From positions 17,396 through 81,395 of the forward strand of contig DDUV01000094.1 of the NCBI GenBank assembly GCA_002344975.1: 64,000 bases of DNA, read 5' to 3'. This document shows, piece after piece, positions 43,369-52,303 of this stretch. The translations under genes were made by a program, and so were the position numbers. Source of the stretch: Saprospiraceae bacterium UBA2329 (GTDB lineage: Bacteria; Bacteroidota; Bacteroidia; Chitinophagales; Saprospiraceae). The notes under the pieces were generated by a model. That model made no database searches. It was given only the letters and a program-made list of their open reading frames with translations, and was not told the DNA's origin. Position 1 is the first letter of the stretch; the number at the start of each line of letters is the position of its first letter.

Positions 43369-44439
43369 TCACCCTTCCGCTTCCGCCTTCAGTTTCTCTG
43401 CCGTATCGGCTATTTGCAGGGCCTCGATGATCTCCTCTAAGCGGCCGTCCATTACGGCGTCCAAGTTGTAGAGCGTCAGGTTGATGCGGTGGTCGGTGAG
43501 GCGGTTTTGGGGGTAGTTGTAGGTGCGGATTTTTTCCGAGCGGTCGCCGGAGCCGACGATGGATTTCCGGCGGGAGGCTATTTCCGAGTGTACTTTTTCG
43601 TATTCCATTTCCTGGAGGCGCTGGTAGAGGCGTTGCAGGGCTATTTCCCGGTTTTGGTGCTGCGAGCGCGCCTCGGTGCTTTCGGTGACGACGCCGCTGG
43701 GCAGGTGCGTGAATCGCACGCCCGATTCGGTTTTGTTCACATGCTGGCCGCCCGCGCCGCTGGCCCGGAAGGTATCCACTTTGAGGTCGGCCTTGTTGAT
43801 GTTGACGTCTTCCATTTCCAATTTCGGCATCACGGCTACGGTAGCTGCCGAGGTGTGGATGCGGCCCTGCGACTCGGTTTTGGGCACCCGCTGCACCCGG
43901 TGCGTACCGGATTCAAACTTCAGTTTGCCGAATACTTCGTCGCCGGTGATCTCCAGAATGAGCCGGTCGTAGCCGCCCACGGTGCCTTCGTTTACGTCCA
44001 ATACCTCCACTTTCCAGCCCTGCGCATCGAAGTAGCGCTGGTACATGCGGTACAAATCGCCGGCGAAGAGCGAGGCTTCGTCGCCGCCGGTGCCGGAGCG
44101 AATTTCAAACAACACGTCTTTGTCGTCGTTGGGGTCTTTGGGGATGAGCAAAACGCGGAGGCGTTCGTCCACATCGGCCAGGCGGGTCTCCAACTCGGCG
44201 AGTTCCTCCTGCGCCATGGCCCTGATTTCGGGGTCTTCGTCGCGCAGCATTTCCTTGACCGAGGCAATGGCGGCGCGGGTATCGAGTTGCTCATTAAAAG
44301 CATGGACGATGGGCTTGAGGTTTTTGTAATCCTTGCTCACTTTGCGGTAGCGGTCCGAATCGGCAATGACGCCGGGGTCGGCCATTTGCTCTTCCAGATA
44401 AATGTATCGTTCTTTGATGGCTTCCAGCTTCTCAGTCAT
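43369..44439 (-). CDS. prfA: Peptide chain release factor 1
   Basis: 356 residues. GGQ at 230-232 in the segment GASGAGGQHVNKT performs peptidyl-tRNA hydrolysis. The preceding HRVQRVPKTESQGRIHTSA contains the P-x-T codon-reading motif (PKT) of RF1, which recognises UAA and UAG. The ATG at 44439 (MTEKLEAIKERY) is the normal family start; the frame extends upstream to 44529 without support. Confidence 0.96.
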   Translation of the reverse strand: MTEKLEAIKERYIYLEEQMADPGVIADSDRYRKVSKDYKNLKPIVHAFNEQLDTRAAIASVKEMLRDEDPEIRAMAQEELAELETRLADVDERLRVLLIPKDPNDDKDVLFEIRSGTGGDEASLFAGDLYRMYQRYFDAQGWKVEVLDVNEGTVGGYDRLILEITGDEVFGKLKFESGTHRVQRVPKTESQGRIHTSAATVAVMPKLEMEDVNINKADLKVDTFRASGAGGQHVNKTESGVRFTHLPSGVVTESTEARSQHQNREIALQRLYQRLQEMEYEKVHSEIASRRKSIVGSGDRSEKIRTYNYPQNRLTDHRINLTLYNLDAVMDGRLEEIIEALQIADTAEKLKAEAEG

Positions 44440-44636
44440 AATAAACGTAGTGATAAAAAGAGAAAAAACAAGGCCCTTGCCCGTAAACCTGCGCCCTAAT
44501 TCAGGGCCTGTTTGAATATGGATGGGCAAAGGTAGGGAATGGCAGGGACAAGCGGGGGTAAAGATTTCCTCGTTTTAGAGATCGCAAAAAGTGGTTTTGA
44601 TGAAAACTACGTTGGTGGTGGAGCAAGATCAGATTT

Positions 44637-45026
44637 TCATTCCTGCCAAACCGTCGCCACGCCATAAAGAGGGAAACTGGGGTCTTTTGTAATCACCGTA
44701 ATATTTTCACACAAAGCCTGTCCGATCATCATGCGATCAAATGGGTCTGCATGGTGCGACGGTAAGAAGCATGCGCTCAAAATGTGCTGGAAGTTAGTGG
44801 GGAGCAACTGAAAATCATGCGCGGCCAAAAAAGCAGGCAAGTCTGTGAATGGACAAGAAAGATGAAGCCTGCCGAGGTTGATCTTTATACCTATTTCCCA
44901 AAGCGCTGCAATACTTACATATTTGTCAAGATCAGAGTTGGAGAGGATAGCAAGTGCATTCGCTGAAAGTTGGTTGTCTCCATTCAAAAACCATATCAGT
45001 GCATGGCTATCAATCAGGTACCTCAT
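44637..45026 (-). CDS. VapC-like PIN-domain toxin
   Basis: 129 residues with a PIN fold. The acidic active-site residues appear as Asp6 in YLIDSHALIWFL, Glu in ALWEIGIK and Asp in DPFDRMMIGQA. Proteins of this type cut specific tRNAs or rRNA. The start codon overlaps the stop of the 102-aa gene upstream by one base (TGATG), the usual antitoxin-first arrangement. Confidence 0.9.
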   Translation of the reverse strand: MRYLIDSHALIWFLNGDNQLSANALAILSNSDLDKYVSIAALWEIGIKINLGRLHLSCPFTDLPAFLAAHDFQLLPTNFQHILSACFLPSHHADPFDRMMIGQALCENITVITKDPSFPLYGVATVWQE

Positions 45027-45334
45027 CAGTGCATATATTCTTTGAATCCTTCCAAAGGCTCGTCAAAATCCGGCATCATTTCAAACATGCCCTTTGCACA
45101 GCCAAACCCAGGCGTAATGCCGGATATGTCCACCTTCATGCCGCCCCATTCAACGATTTTTTCCTCCCGATTATCTCCGTTCGGCATCATGGAATCCCCT
45201 TCAGCTATCTGAATGGTAATCTTTTTCTCTTGGGAGGCAGGCTCTTTGACTATCTGAAAATTCAAAGAGTCTATATACTCCAGCAGTTTTTGCAAAGCTG
45301 CCTGATTGTCGGTACGAAGAATTAGCTCAAACAT
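45026..45334 (-). CDS. Antitoxin with DUF2281-like C-terminus
   Basis: 102 residues. The last 25 residues, including CAKGMFEMMPDFDEPLEGFK, match the DUF2281 motif of antitoxins paired with PIN toxins, where this segment is thought to occupy the toxin. The N-terminal half (MFELILRTDNQAALQKLLEY) is not a usual AbrB or RHH DNA-binding domain, so self-repression is not evident. Coupled to the PIN gene by a one-base overlap. Confidence 0.8.
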   Translation of the reverse strand: MFELILRTDNQAALQKLLEYIDSLNFQIVKEPASQEKKITIQIAEGDSMMPNGDNREEKIVEWGGMKVDISGITPGFGCAKGMFEMMPDFDEPLEGFKEYMH

Positions 45335-45418
45335 GGTCGGTTCCTTTTTATGACAAAACTACATTTGGGGGCCAAAAGTTGCTTCCAAATTTATCCGAAG
45401 CCTTACCAGCCCTCGCCC

Positions 45419-46498
45419 TCACACGCTCTCCGTCTCCCCGCTTTTCTTCGGTTCGTAATGCCGGTTGATGATCGGCAACAGCAACAAACTCAGCAGGCCG
45501 ATGAGCACGTTGGCGCCGAGGTTGACCGAAAAGAACGAAATATTGGCCCAGGAAAAGCTGTCGTCGCCGCCCACGCCATAGATGCCCAATGCCTGTTGCG
45601 CCATGAAGTGAAAGGTGCCCATGCCTGCCGGAGAAGGCACCACGACGCCCCAGGAGCCAAACACAAACACGGTGAGCGCCGTGCGCCAGGTGAGGTGCGC
45701 GGTGGGTTCAAACGCCGCAAAACACAACAGCGTCATCAGGAAATACATGACCCATATATTGACGGTGTGCGCCAAAAACAGGCTGGGGCGTTTCAAACTG
45801 CGCACGGTATTGATGCCCTGCCAGAAGCCAATGGCGATGTGGCGGATGCGCTGATAAATGCGGCTGGATTTTAACTGCCGGCGCAATAAATATACCGCCA
45901 GAACGACCACCGCCAGTGTGCCGAAACCCCACAATGCCAGATTGCCCAAGCCTCCCAGCAAATCGGCTACGGGCACATTTTTGCTGAAAAAGCCCCAAAT
46001 CGGACCCGCCTCCACCACCAAGGCTATGGCCGTGATACTGAGAATGCACAGCACGTCCATGATGCGATCTACCACGACGGCGCCCATGATTTTTTCTACC
46101 GGAATTTTCTCGTACTGCGACAAGGAGGCCGCCCGAACTACTTCGCCCATGCGGGGAATGGCCAAATTGGCAAAATACCCCAGAATGGTGGTGAGAAAAG
46201 TATTGATGAGCCGGGGCCGCGAGCCGAGCGGATGGAGCAGCATGTTGAGCCGGGCCGCCCGACTGACATTGCTGACGATGAAGGCTGCCAACACCAACGC
46301 AATCCAGGCGTAATTGACTCTGCCGAAGTCGGCAATCACTTTTCGGGCCAGGCTGCAATCTTCGGGCGCAATGCCTTTGGCGCCGCATTCGGCCTGGAAT
46401 GCAATGTTCTGGCCCCGGTAAACCCAGTACAAAATGCCCAAACCAATGCTGAGAAACAACAGGAATTTGAAGAACTGAATGATGTAAGTGCGATACAT
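45419..46498 (-). CDS. Flippase-like integral membrane protein (LPG synthase TM/UPF0104)
   Basis: 359 residues with about 8 membrane helices. RLNMLLHPLGSRPRLINTFL, a GYFANLAIPRMGEVVRAASL loop and PSPAGMGTFHFMAQQALGI are the marks of the lysylphosphatidylglycerol-synthase transmembrane family (AglD/UPF0104). It has no soluble synthase domain. Related proteins are thought to move or modify lipid-linked sugars; no substrate can be assigned. Confidence 0.87.
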   Translation of the reverse strand: MYRTYIIQFFKFLLFLSIGLGILYWVYRGQNIAFQAECGAKGIAPEDCSLARKVIADFGRVNYAWIALVLAAFIVSNVSRAARLNMLLHPLGSRPRLINTFLTTILGYFANLAIPRMGEVVRAASLSQYEKIPVEKIMGAVVVDRIMDVLCILSITAIALVVEAGPIWGFFSKNVPVADLLGGLGNLALWGFGTLAVVVLAVYLLRRQLKSSRIYQRIRHIAIGFWQGINTVRSLKRPSLFLAHTVNIWVMYFLMTLLCFAAFEPTAHLTWRTALTVFVFGSWGVVVPSPAGMGTFHFMAQQALGIYGVGGDDSFSWANISFFSVNLGANVLIGLLSLLLLPIINRHYEPKKSGETESV

Positions 46499-46657
46499 GC
46501 GAGTGAATGTGATAATCCCGATTTCTATGTCATCGGGACAAGTTGTGCTGATTGCTCATCGCGATAAAACTGAACTCAGTGTTTGTTGGTACGCTTTGAC
46601 GCCGCAAAAGAACGAAAAAAAATGCCGCCGCTTTGCAATAAACGAAGACTTAACGCA

Positions 46658-48991
46658 CTACAACACCCCTTTGTGCCGCCACCACAGCAACAGCAGCCCC
46701 GCCACGAGTACTCCCGCCGCAATGCCGATTTCGAGCCATTCCCTTTGTATTCTGTCAATGCGGCTCTGAACAAAGAACGGATTGGCGCCCGCCGGTGTGC
46801 CCAAGCCCGGTTTTAGTTCCCAGTTTTCGGGGTCATTGTTGTCCAAATGCGGCATCAGCAGGGCGAGCGTAAAAGCGGAATCAGTGGGGGGCAGTTGATA
46901 CTGAATTTCATCTATCAGCGCGCCGTCTGCACTATACACAGCGATGCGGTCTTCGCGTTTGTGCAGGCCGAAATCCATGCCGCCCATCACATTGTGAGCC
47001 TGTGGGAAGACCTTCCGAAAGCGGGCCTCGTCGCGGCAAATGATGAGATAGTCTTTGGGACCGATGACGGCGGCGGGTAAAAGTGCTTCGTTGCGGGCGT
47101 CGGCCACGATCCAGCCGTCCAACCGAATGCGCTCTTTGGTGATGTTGTGCAATTCTATCCAGTCGCCGGCCTGCCCGTTCAAAGGGCATATTTCATTGAT
47201 AATTAGCTTATTGGCCAATGGGTGGCTATAGGGTTCAAACACTGCGCGCAGCGAAATGCCCTCCTTGCTCATCGGCAGCGCTATTTCCCGGCTGCCGATG
47301 CCCTCCGCATCGCCTTCCCAACGCACAAACCGGTAGCCCGGCAGCGCTATGGCCTTGAAATGCAAGGCTTGCCGCTCGAAATACCTGCCGGAGAAATCGC
47401 CTTCGGAAGCCTTCACCTCAATGTGATCGTTGACCAGCAAAGTGCCCCCGACGGAAGCAGTTGCACGGAGTTCGCGCAGCGGCCCGGTATGAAAACGGTT
47501 GGAAAGGTGCTGAAAAACATGATTTGGGCGATACGTCGCAAAATCGCGCATGATCTGCACTTGCCGCTCCCATTTGGCCTCGCTGAGCCGCCAGCGTTGG
47601 AGGTGCCGGGGCATTTCGGGCAGCAGGGTCCGGTACTTTTCCTCGATGGCCGCCAGCACGCGCTCGGAGTGAAAAGTGGTGTTGAGATGATCGCAAAAAC
47701 GAAGGGTGAACGCCTGCCGGAAATCGGGGTTTTCGAGCAGCTTGCGCAAAATGAAGGTACTCCAGGGCGGATTGGGCCAGTGTGGGCCATCGGGTTCGGT
47801 GTGGAAAGCGAGGCTGTTGTTGCGCCAGGCTTTGGGGTCGTGCAGCCCGAATCCCCAGTCGGTATCGTACAGAATCCAGCGCCAGCGGCCCTCGGGCGTT
47901 TGCGGTCGCCAAAACTTGATGTTGCCGCCTGCATCCTGATTGTCGAAATAAATCTGGGCAATCTGGTAGTTCATGAAGTTGTCCACATCCATTTGCGACT
48001 GCACCCAGGCGTAGTTGGCGGGTTCGGCCATGTTGCGCGATTGCAAAAACCTGAGCAGGCGCAGGTAGTGATTTTTTTTGCCGCGCCGCAGGTTGTCTCG
48101 GTGTTCCAGGAGGTCTATGCTGTCTTTGTCCACCGGCTGGTGATCGGCGATGAAATAGCGGTTGATTTTTTCACGGATGTTATAAATGCCCCAGTATTCG
48201 CCATTGAGATAGACGTGCGCGGGCCGGTAGGCTTGTTTTTCCAAATCCCAGTCGTCGAGCAGGCCGCTCATCAGTGCATCGCGAAAATGGGCGCGTCCGA
48301 AATCGCTGCCTGCATTCCGCAGCACCAGAAATTTGCAACTTTTCGGCCCGTCCTCACCAAAAATCGGGTAGTGAAAGCGCTTCTCACCGTAGCGTTCGCG
48401 GGCTGCCAGGGTCAATGATTTTTGTGGAAACAAGCGGCTCATGCCTCCAAAAAGCCTCATACCCATCTGGCTGTTGAACACGCTGCTGCCGTCGGTTTCA
48501 AAAAATTCTACATGCGCCACCAATTCCCGCCTGCTCCAGAAATTGGCGCCTTCCTGCATGATGCTGCCCGTATCCAAGCGGTTGCCCGTCATAAACAAGC
48601 CGATGTCGGGGTCGAACAACAAACCCGGCGGCACAGCTACCGACACTACCGGCAGGCTGCTCTTCGGCTCGCCGATGAAGTAAGCCTGAGCATCAGGACG
48701 ACTCGCCTCTCCGTTGGGATAAACGGCTACGGCGCGAACAACAGCACTTTTTTTCAGCAGGAAAGGACGTGTGTAACGGTGGGCTTGAGCATTGGGCTTG
48801 TTGCCGTCCAACGTGTAATAAATGCGGGCGCCCTCCGATGCGGAAAGCCCTACGGTAACGGGTGTTTCATAAAAGCCCGACAACAGTGCAAAGTCAACCC
48901 CGGCAATGGATGCCTGCCCCCACAGCACGCTCCCGATACTGCACAGGAGCACCGACAGACATAGTTTCAGCGACTTCCATTTTGATACCAT
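46658..48991 (-). CDS. CotH-kinase-family surface protein with C-terminal membrane anchor
   Basis: 777 residues: signal peptide (about 1-26, ending VLWGQA), a chitobiase-like CHB_HEX_C_1 domain (YYTLDGNKPNAQAHRYTRPF), a CotH kinase-like core (about 140-470; FLVLRNAGSDFGRAHFRDAL, YWGIYNIREKINRYF), and a lamin-tail domain (about 610-735; INEICPLNGQAGDWIELHN). CotH proteins are atypical kinases first known from spore coats. Instead of a type IX sorting domain it ends with one hydrophobic helix (IGIAAGVLVAGLLLLWW) and a short basic tail, so it is probably held in a membrane. Confidence 0.88.
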   Translation of the reverse strand: MVSKWKSLKLCLSVLLCSIGSVLWGQASIAGVDFALLSGFYETPVTVGLSASEGARIYYTLDGNKPNAQAHRYTRPFLLKKSAVVRAVAVYPNGEASRPDAQAYFIGEPKSSLPVVSVAVPPGLLFDPDIGLFMTGNRLDTGSIMQEGANFWSRRELVAHVEFFETDGSSVFNSQMGMRLFGGMSRLFPQKSLTLAARERYGEKRFHYPIFGEDGPKSCKFLVLRNAGSDFGRAHFRDALMSGLLDDWDLEKQAYRPAHVYLNGEYWGIYNIREKINRYFIADHQPVDKDSIDLLEHRDNLRRGKKNHYLRLLRFLQSRNMAEPANYAWVQSQMDVDNFMNYQIAQIYFDNQDAGGNIKFWRPQTPEGRWRWILYDTDWGFGLHDPKAWRNNSLAFHTEPDGPHWPNPPWSTFILRKLLENPDFRQAFTLRFCDHLNTTFHSERVLAAIEEKYRTLLPEMPRHLQRWRLSEAKWERQVQIMRDFATYRPNHVFQHLSNRFHTGPLRELRATASVGGTLLVNDHIEVKASEGDFSGRYFERQALHFKAIALPGYRFVRWEGDAEGIGSREIALPMSKEGISLRAVFEPYSHPLANKLIINEICPLNGQAGDWIELHNITKERIRLDGWIVADARNEALLPAAVIGPKDYLIICRDEARFRKVFPQAHNVMGGMDFGLHKREDRIAVYSADGALIDEIQYQLPPTDSAFTLALLMPHLDNNDPENWELKPGLGTPAGANPFFVQSRIDRIQREWLEIGIAAGVLVAGLLLLWWRHKGVL

Positions 48992-49014
48992 GTTCGAGAG
49001 ATGATTGCAAGAAC

Positions 49015-49110
49015 GGTGGAGTACAAGCTACTGGCCACAAGCCGCGAGCCTCAAGCTGCAAGCAAGCCGGCAGCCAGGCCAGTAGCCAACAGCCGGTCAC
49101 AAACTGTAAC
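49015..49110. repeat. Intergenic phrase-like repeat block
   Basis: The spacer between the CotH gene and tlpA is made largely of imperfect units such as CTGGCCACAAGCCGCGAGCC, CAAGCTGCAAGC and CCAACAGCCGG. It encodes nothing and resembles the block at 12837-12862 (CAAGCCTCAAGCCTCAAGCT). Confidence 0.55.
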
Positions 49111-49111
49111 T

Positions 49112-49615
49112 TCACTTCTTACCTGCCGCCGCCTTGATCTTTTCTTCCATGTCAAACTCATTGCCGGGAATGTAGCCCGTGTGCTCGTAAATCACGTTGC
49201 CTTTGGCGTCGAGGAGGAAGGTTTGCGGGATGCTCTGGAAATTGAGCGCCGCCGGCATAGCGCCGTTGGGGTCGGACAGGATGATGTACTCCCAGCCTTT
49301 GGATTCCACCATCGGGCCTACTTTTGCCAATGCGCGTTGCGTGTCAATGGTGACGGCCACGAGTTGTACGCCGTATTTCTCCTGCCATTCGGGGTACACT
49401 TCCGAGATGGCATCCAACTCCTGCTGGCAGGGCTTGCACCAGGTGGCCCAAAAGCTGAGCACGGTGATTTTACCGCTTTGGGTGTATTTCTGGATGTTTA
49501 CAGTTTTGCCGTCCAATGTTTTGATCTCCACCGAGGGGATGGATTTTTGGGCGGAAATGGCCGTGACGGAGGCGAGAAGGCAGAAAACGAAGGTAAAAAG
49601 TTGGATTCTGTTCAT
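49112..49615 (-). CDS. TlpA-like thioredoxin family protein
   Basis: 167 residues with a signal peptide (1-22, ending TAISAQ) and a thioredoxin-like fold. The active site is Cys60-Lys-Pro-Cys63 in WATWCKPCQQ and the cis-Pro is in the FQSIPQTFLLD segment. TlpA/ResA proteins act as periplasmic thiol oxidoreductases, often in cytochrome maturation. Its promoter is back to back with that of the DUF6029 gene. Confidence 0.92.
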   Translation of the reverse strand: MNRIQLFTFVFCLLASVTAISAQKSIPSVEIKTLDGKTVNIQKYTQSGKITVLSFWATWCKPCQQELDAISEVYPEWQEKYGVQLVAVTIDTQRALAKVGPMVESKGWEYIILSDPNGAMPAALNFQSIPQTFLLDAKGNVIYEHTGYIPGNEFDMEEKIKAAAGKK

Positions 49616-49645
49616 CTTTTGACAAATTTTTGAATGTGTAGAAAG

Positions 49646-49653
49646 TACCTTTG
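49646..49653 (+). promoter_or_regulatory. Promoter -7 box of the DUF6029 gene
   Basis: TACCTTTG matches TAnnTTTG; the ATG is at 49725, about 70 bases on. Confidence 0.5.
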
Positions 49654-49668
49654 CGACAAAAGGTAACG

Positions 49669-49676
49669 CAAAGTTA
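49669..49676 (-). promoter_or_regulatory. tlpA promoter -7 box
   Basis: Minus strand TAACTTTG (49676-49669), 54 bases before the tlpA start. It overlaps the transcribed region of the plus-strand promoter at 49646-49653, so the two may interfere. Confidence 0.5.
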
Positions 49677-49724
49677 GGTAAATAGCATGTTGCGCTACTG
49701 CTAATGTTCTGTTAAACACGAATT

Positions 49725-51419
49725 ATGAAACGCTTAGGTCATCTGCTCTGCACACTCATTTGCGCCTTCGTGGCCATTGCTCCTCTTGCTGCCCAAGACA
49801 ACAACAGCGGCGGTAAAATTTCGGGAAGCCTCCAACTCAATGCCAATTTCTTCATGCGCGATTCCCTCATCGGGGCCGCCAACACGCCGCAATACGACCG
49901 CCAATTATACGGCGGCGAATCCTGGCTCAACCTCGCATACAGCAACTGGGGCTTCGACGTGGGCCTGCGTTTCGATCTGTTCAACAATTCCAACCTCCTC
50001 AATCCTACCGGCTCTTACAGCGGCGAAGGTATCGGACGGTGGTACATTCAGAAAAAAATTGACAAGCTCGGCATCTATGGCGGCTACATCTACGACCAGA
50101 TCGGCAGCGGCATCATTTTCAGAGCCTTTGAAGAGCGACCACTCTTGATTGACAACGCCTTGTTCGGCCTCCGCCTTAGCTACGACCTGCATCCCAACTG
50201 GAAAATCAAAGCCTTCACCGGACGGCAAAAACAGCAGTTCAGCACTTACAATGCCACCATCCGGGGCATCAGTATAGATGGATTCATTGCGGCCAAAGAT
50301 TCCACTTCCTCGTTTTCGCTGGCGCCGGGCTTCGGGGCAGTGGGTCGCACCCTCGACGACGAATCCATGAACTCTTTGGTGGCCATTCTCAATACCTATC
50401 CTCAAGACGACGCATTCACACCCAAATACAATTCCTTTGCATTTTCGGCCTTCAACACCCTTACCGCAGGGCCGTTTACCTGGTATGTGGAGGGCGCCTA
50501 CAAAACCCCGGACAACATGAACGATCCGTTCGGCGTCATCATCCGCGACGGCGAACCCGTGACCGGGGATAAATTTATTTTTAAAGAAGGCACCGTGTTG
50601 TACTCCAGTTTCAGCTATGCCGCCAAAGGTCTGGGCATTTCGCTGGAGGGCAAACGCACCGAAAATTTCAGCTTCCGCACGCGCCCGCAGGAACAGCTCA
50701 ATCGCGGCTTGGTCAACTTCCTGCCGCCCATGGCCCGCGTGAACACCTACCGCCTCAATGCCCGCTACAACGCCGCCACACAGGAATTGGGCGAACTGGC
50801 CGTACAAGCCGACATCCGCTATGCGCCCAGCAAAAAAATAGCCTTCAACCTCAATGCCTCCAACATCACCGACCTGAACGACGTGCTTCTGTACCGGGAG
50901 TTTTTCTTCGACGTCACGTTCAAAAAAGACCGCATCTGGACACTGACCACGGGCGTTCAGCACCAGAACTACAATCAGGAGCGCTTCGAATTCAAGCCGG
51001 GCGTACCCAACGTGCAAACCATCACGCCCTTTGCCGATTTTCTGTACAAATTCGACCGCAAAACCTCTATCCGCGTGGAAACGCAATACATGCACACCGG
51101 AATGGACGAGGCGGCAGGGTACAAACAAGACTACGGCGACTGGCTCTTCGGATTGGTAGAACTCAACTTGGCGCCGCGCTGGAGCTTCGTCGTTTCAGAT
51201 ATGTACAATGCCGGGCCGGGCAAAAACTCGCCCGCCGATGAAAACGGCAAGAAGCTCAAACTGCACTACCCGCGCTTCGATGTATTTTACACACTGAAGT
51301 CCAATCGCATCTCGCTCAGCTATATTAAGCAGGTAGAGGGCGTGGTTTGCACCGGCGGCATCTGCCGTTTGGAGCCGGCGTTCAGTGGGGTGCGCCTTTC
51401 CGTCAGTTCAACCTTCTGA
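49725..51419 (+). CDS. Outer-membrane beta-barrel-like protein (DUF6029)
   Basis: 564 residues with a signal peptide (1-23, ending PLAAQ). The body has the alternating polar/aromatic strands of an outer-membrane barrel (GFDVGLRFDLFNNSNLL, KLGIYGGYIYDQIGSGI, AFNLNASNITDLNDV) and ends in a strand with SGVRLSVSSTF, a proper C-terminal Phe. It fits the Bacteroidota family I know as DUF6029, of unknown function. It is divergent from tlpA, a neighbour I have seen for this family in other species, so the two may work together (inference). Confidence 0.78.
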   Translation: MKRLGHLLCTLICAFVAIAPLAAQDNNSGGKISGSLQLNANFFMRDSLIGAANTPQYDRQLYGGESWLNLAYSNWGFDVGLRFDLFNNSNLLNPTGSYSGEGIGRWYIQKKIDKLGIYGGYIYDQIGSGIIFRAFEERPLLIDNALFGLRLSYDLHPNWKIKAFTGRQKQQFSTYNATIRGISIDGFIAAKDSTSSFSLAPGFGAVGRTLDDESMNSLVAILNTYPQDDAFTPKYNSFAFSAFNTLTAGPFTWYVEGAYKTPDNMNDPFGVIIRDGEPVTGDKFIFKEGTVLYSSFSYAAKGLGISLEGKRTENFSFRTRPQEQLNRGLVNFLPPMARVNTYRLNARYNAATQELGELAVQADIRYAPSKKIAFNLNASNITDLNDVLLYREFFFDVTFKKDRIWTLTTGVQHQNYNQERFEFKPGVPNVQTITPFADFLYKFDRKTSIRVETQYMHTGMDEAAGYKQDYGDWLFGLVELNLAPRWSFVVSDMYNAGPGKNSPADENGKKLKLHYPRFDVFYTLKSNRISLSYIKQVEGVVCTGGICRLEPAFSGVRLSVSSTF

Positions 51420-51502
51420 TCCTGCGCTTTTGCAATTTTATCATGAATGCGCTCTATTGGTAATCAGCACATCAGCACATTGTTCTATCAGCACATCAAG
51501 AT

Positions 51503-52276
51503 ATGTTTCTCGCCCAACTCCTCTACTACATCGGCGCCCTCCTGAGCGTGCCCTTGCTGCCTGTTTTATATTTTCAAGGCAAAAAGCTGCGCAAAAACTT
51601 CCCGCGCCTGCCCGAACCGGAACACAATGTGCAGGGCCGCACAGAGGAAGGCGTTGGCGCGCCCATTCGCATATTGGCGCTGGGCGAGTCCACCATTGCC
51701 GGCGTGGGCGTTCAGGACCACCGGCATGGGTTTACGGGAGAGTTGGCCGCGGCACTTTCTGCACACACAGGCCGTCCGGCAGAGTGGCAGGTAGTGGCCC
51801 GCAGCGGTTATGATGCCAAAGATGTCTTTCGGAAATTGACTCCCAAAATTCCTGATGCGCCCTATGACCTGATCGTCATCGGCCTGGGCGGCAACGACAC
51901 TTTTTACCTCAACAGCCCGCTGCATTTTCGGCACAACATGGCCCACTTGGTGCGCCATCTCCGCGAACGCATGCCCGATACACCCATCGTCATAGCTGCC
52001 CTGCCGCCGATAGGAGTGTTTCCGGCCTTGCCCGGCTTGGTGCGGTCCGCACTGGGCGCCTTGGTACACCTGCACGGTTTTGCCATTCGCAACATTCCCC
52101 GCCGGTTTGCCAATGTTCATTACCCCGGAGGCCCCATTCGGGCGCGCCGTTGGATGGACGACATTCACTCGCCGGAGCAGTTTTTCAGCGATGGCATCCA
52201 CCCGTCCGCCGAAGCGTATCGCCTCTGGGCCGTAGAAACCATGCGGTTTATAGCAGGGTGCGGATTGAAATGGTAA
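51503..52276 (+). CDS. SGNH/GDSL-family hydrolase
   Basis: 257 residues. Block I has Ser63 in ALGESTIAGVG, block III has GLGGNDTF and block V has Asp230 and His233 in SDGIHPSAEAY. The N-terminal 25 residues are hydrophobic (FLAQLLYYIGALLSVPLLPV) and may anchor it in the inner membrane. Esterase or deacylase activity is expected; substrate unknown. The 83-base spacer in front contains three ATCAGCACAT-type repeats. Confidence 0.9.
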   Translation: MFLAQLLYYIGALLSVPLLPVLYFQGKKLRKNFPRLPEPEHNVQGRTEEGVGAPIRILALGESTIAGVGVQDHRHGFTGELAAALSAHTGRPAEWQVVARSGYDAKDVFRKLTPKIPDAPYDLIVIGLGGNDTFYLNSPLHFRHNMAHLVRHLRERMPDTPIVIAALPPIGVFPALPGLVRSALGALVHLHGFAIRNIPRRFANVHYPGGPIRARRWMDDIHSPEQFFSDGIHPSAEAYRLWAVETMRFIAGCGLKW

Positions 52277-52303
52277 ATCCTAAAAATTGATTGATCGCTG
52301 CTC

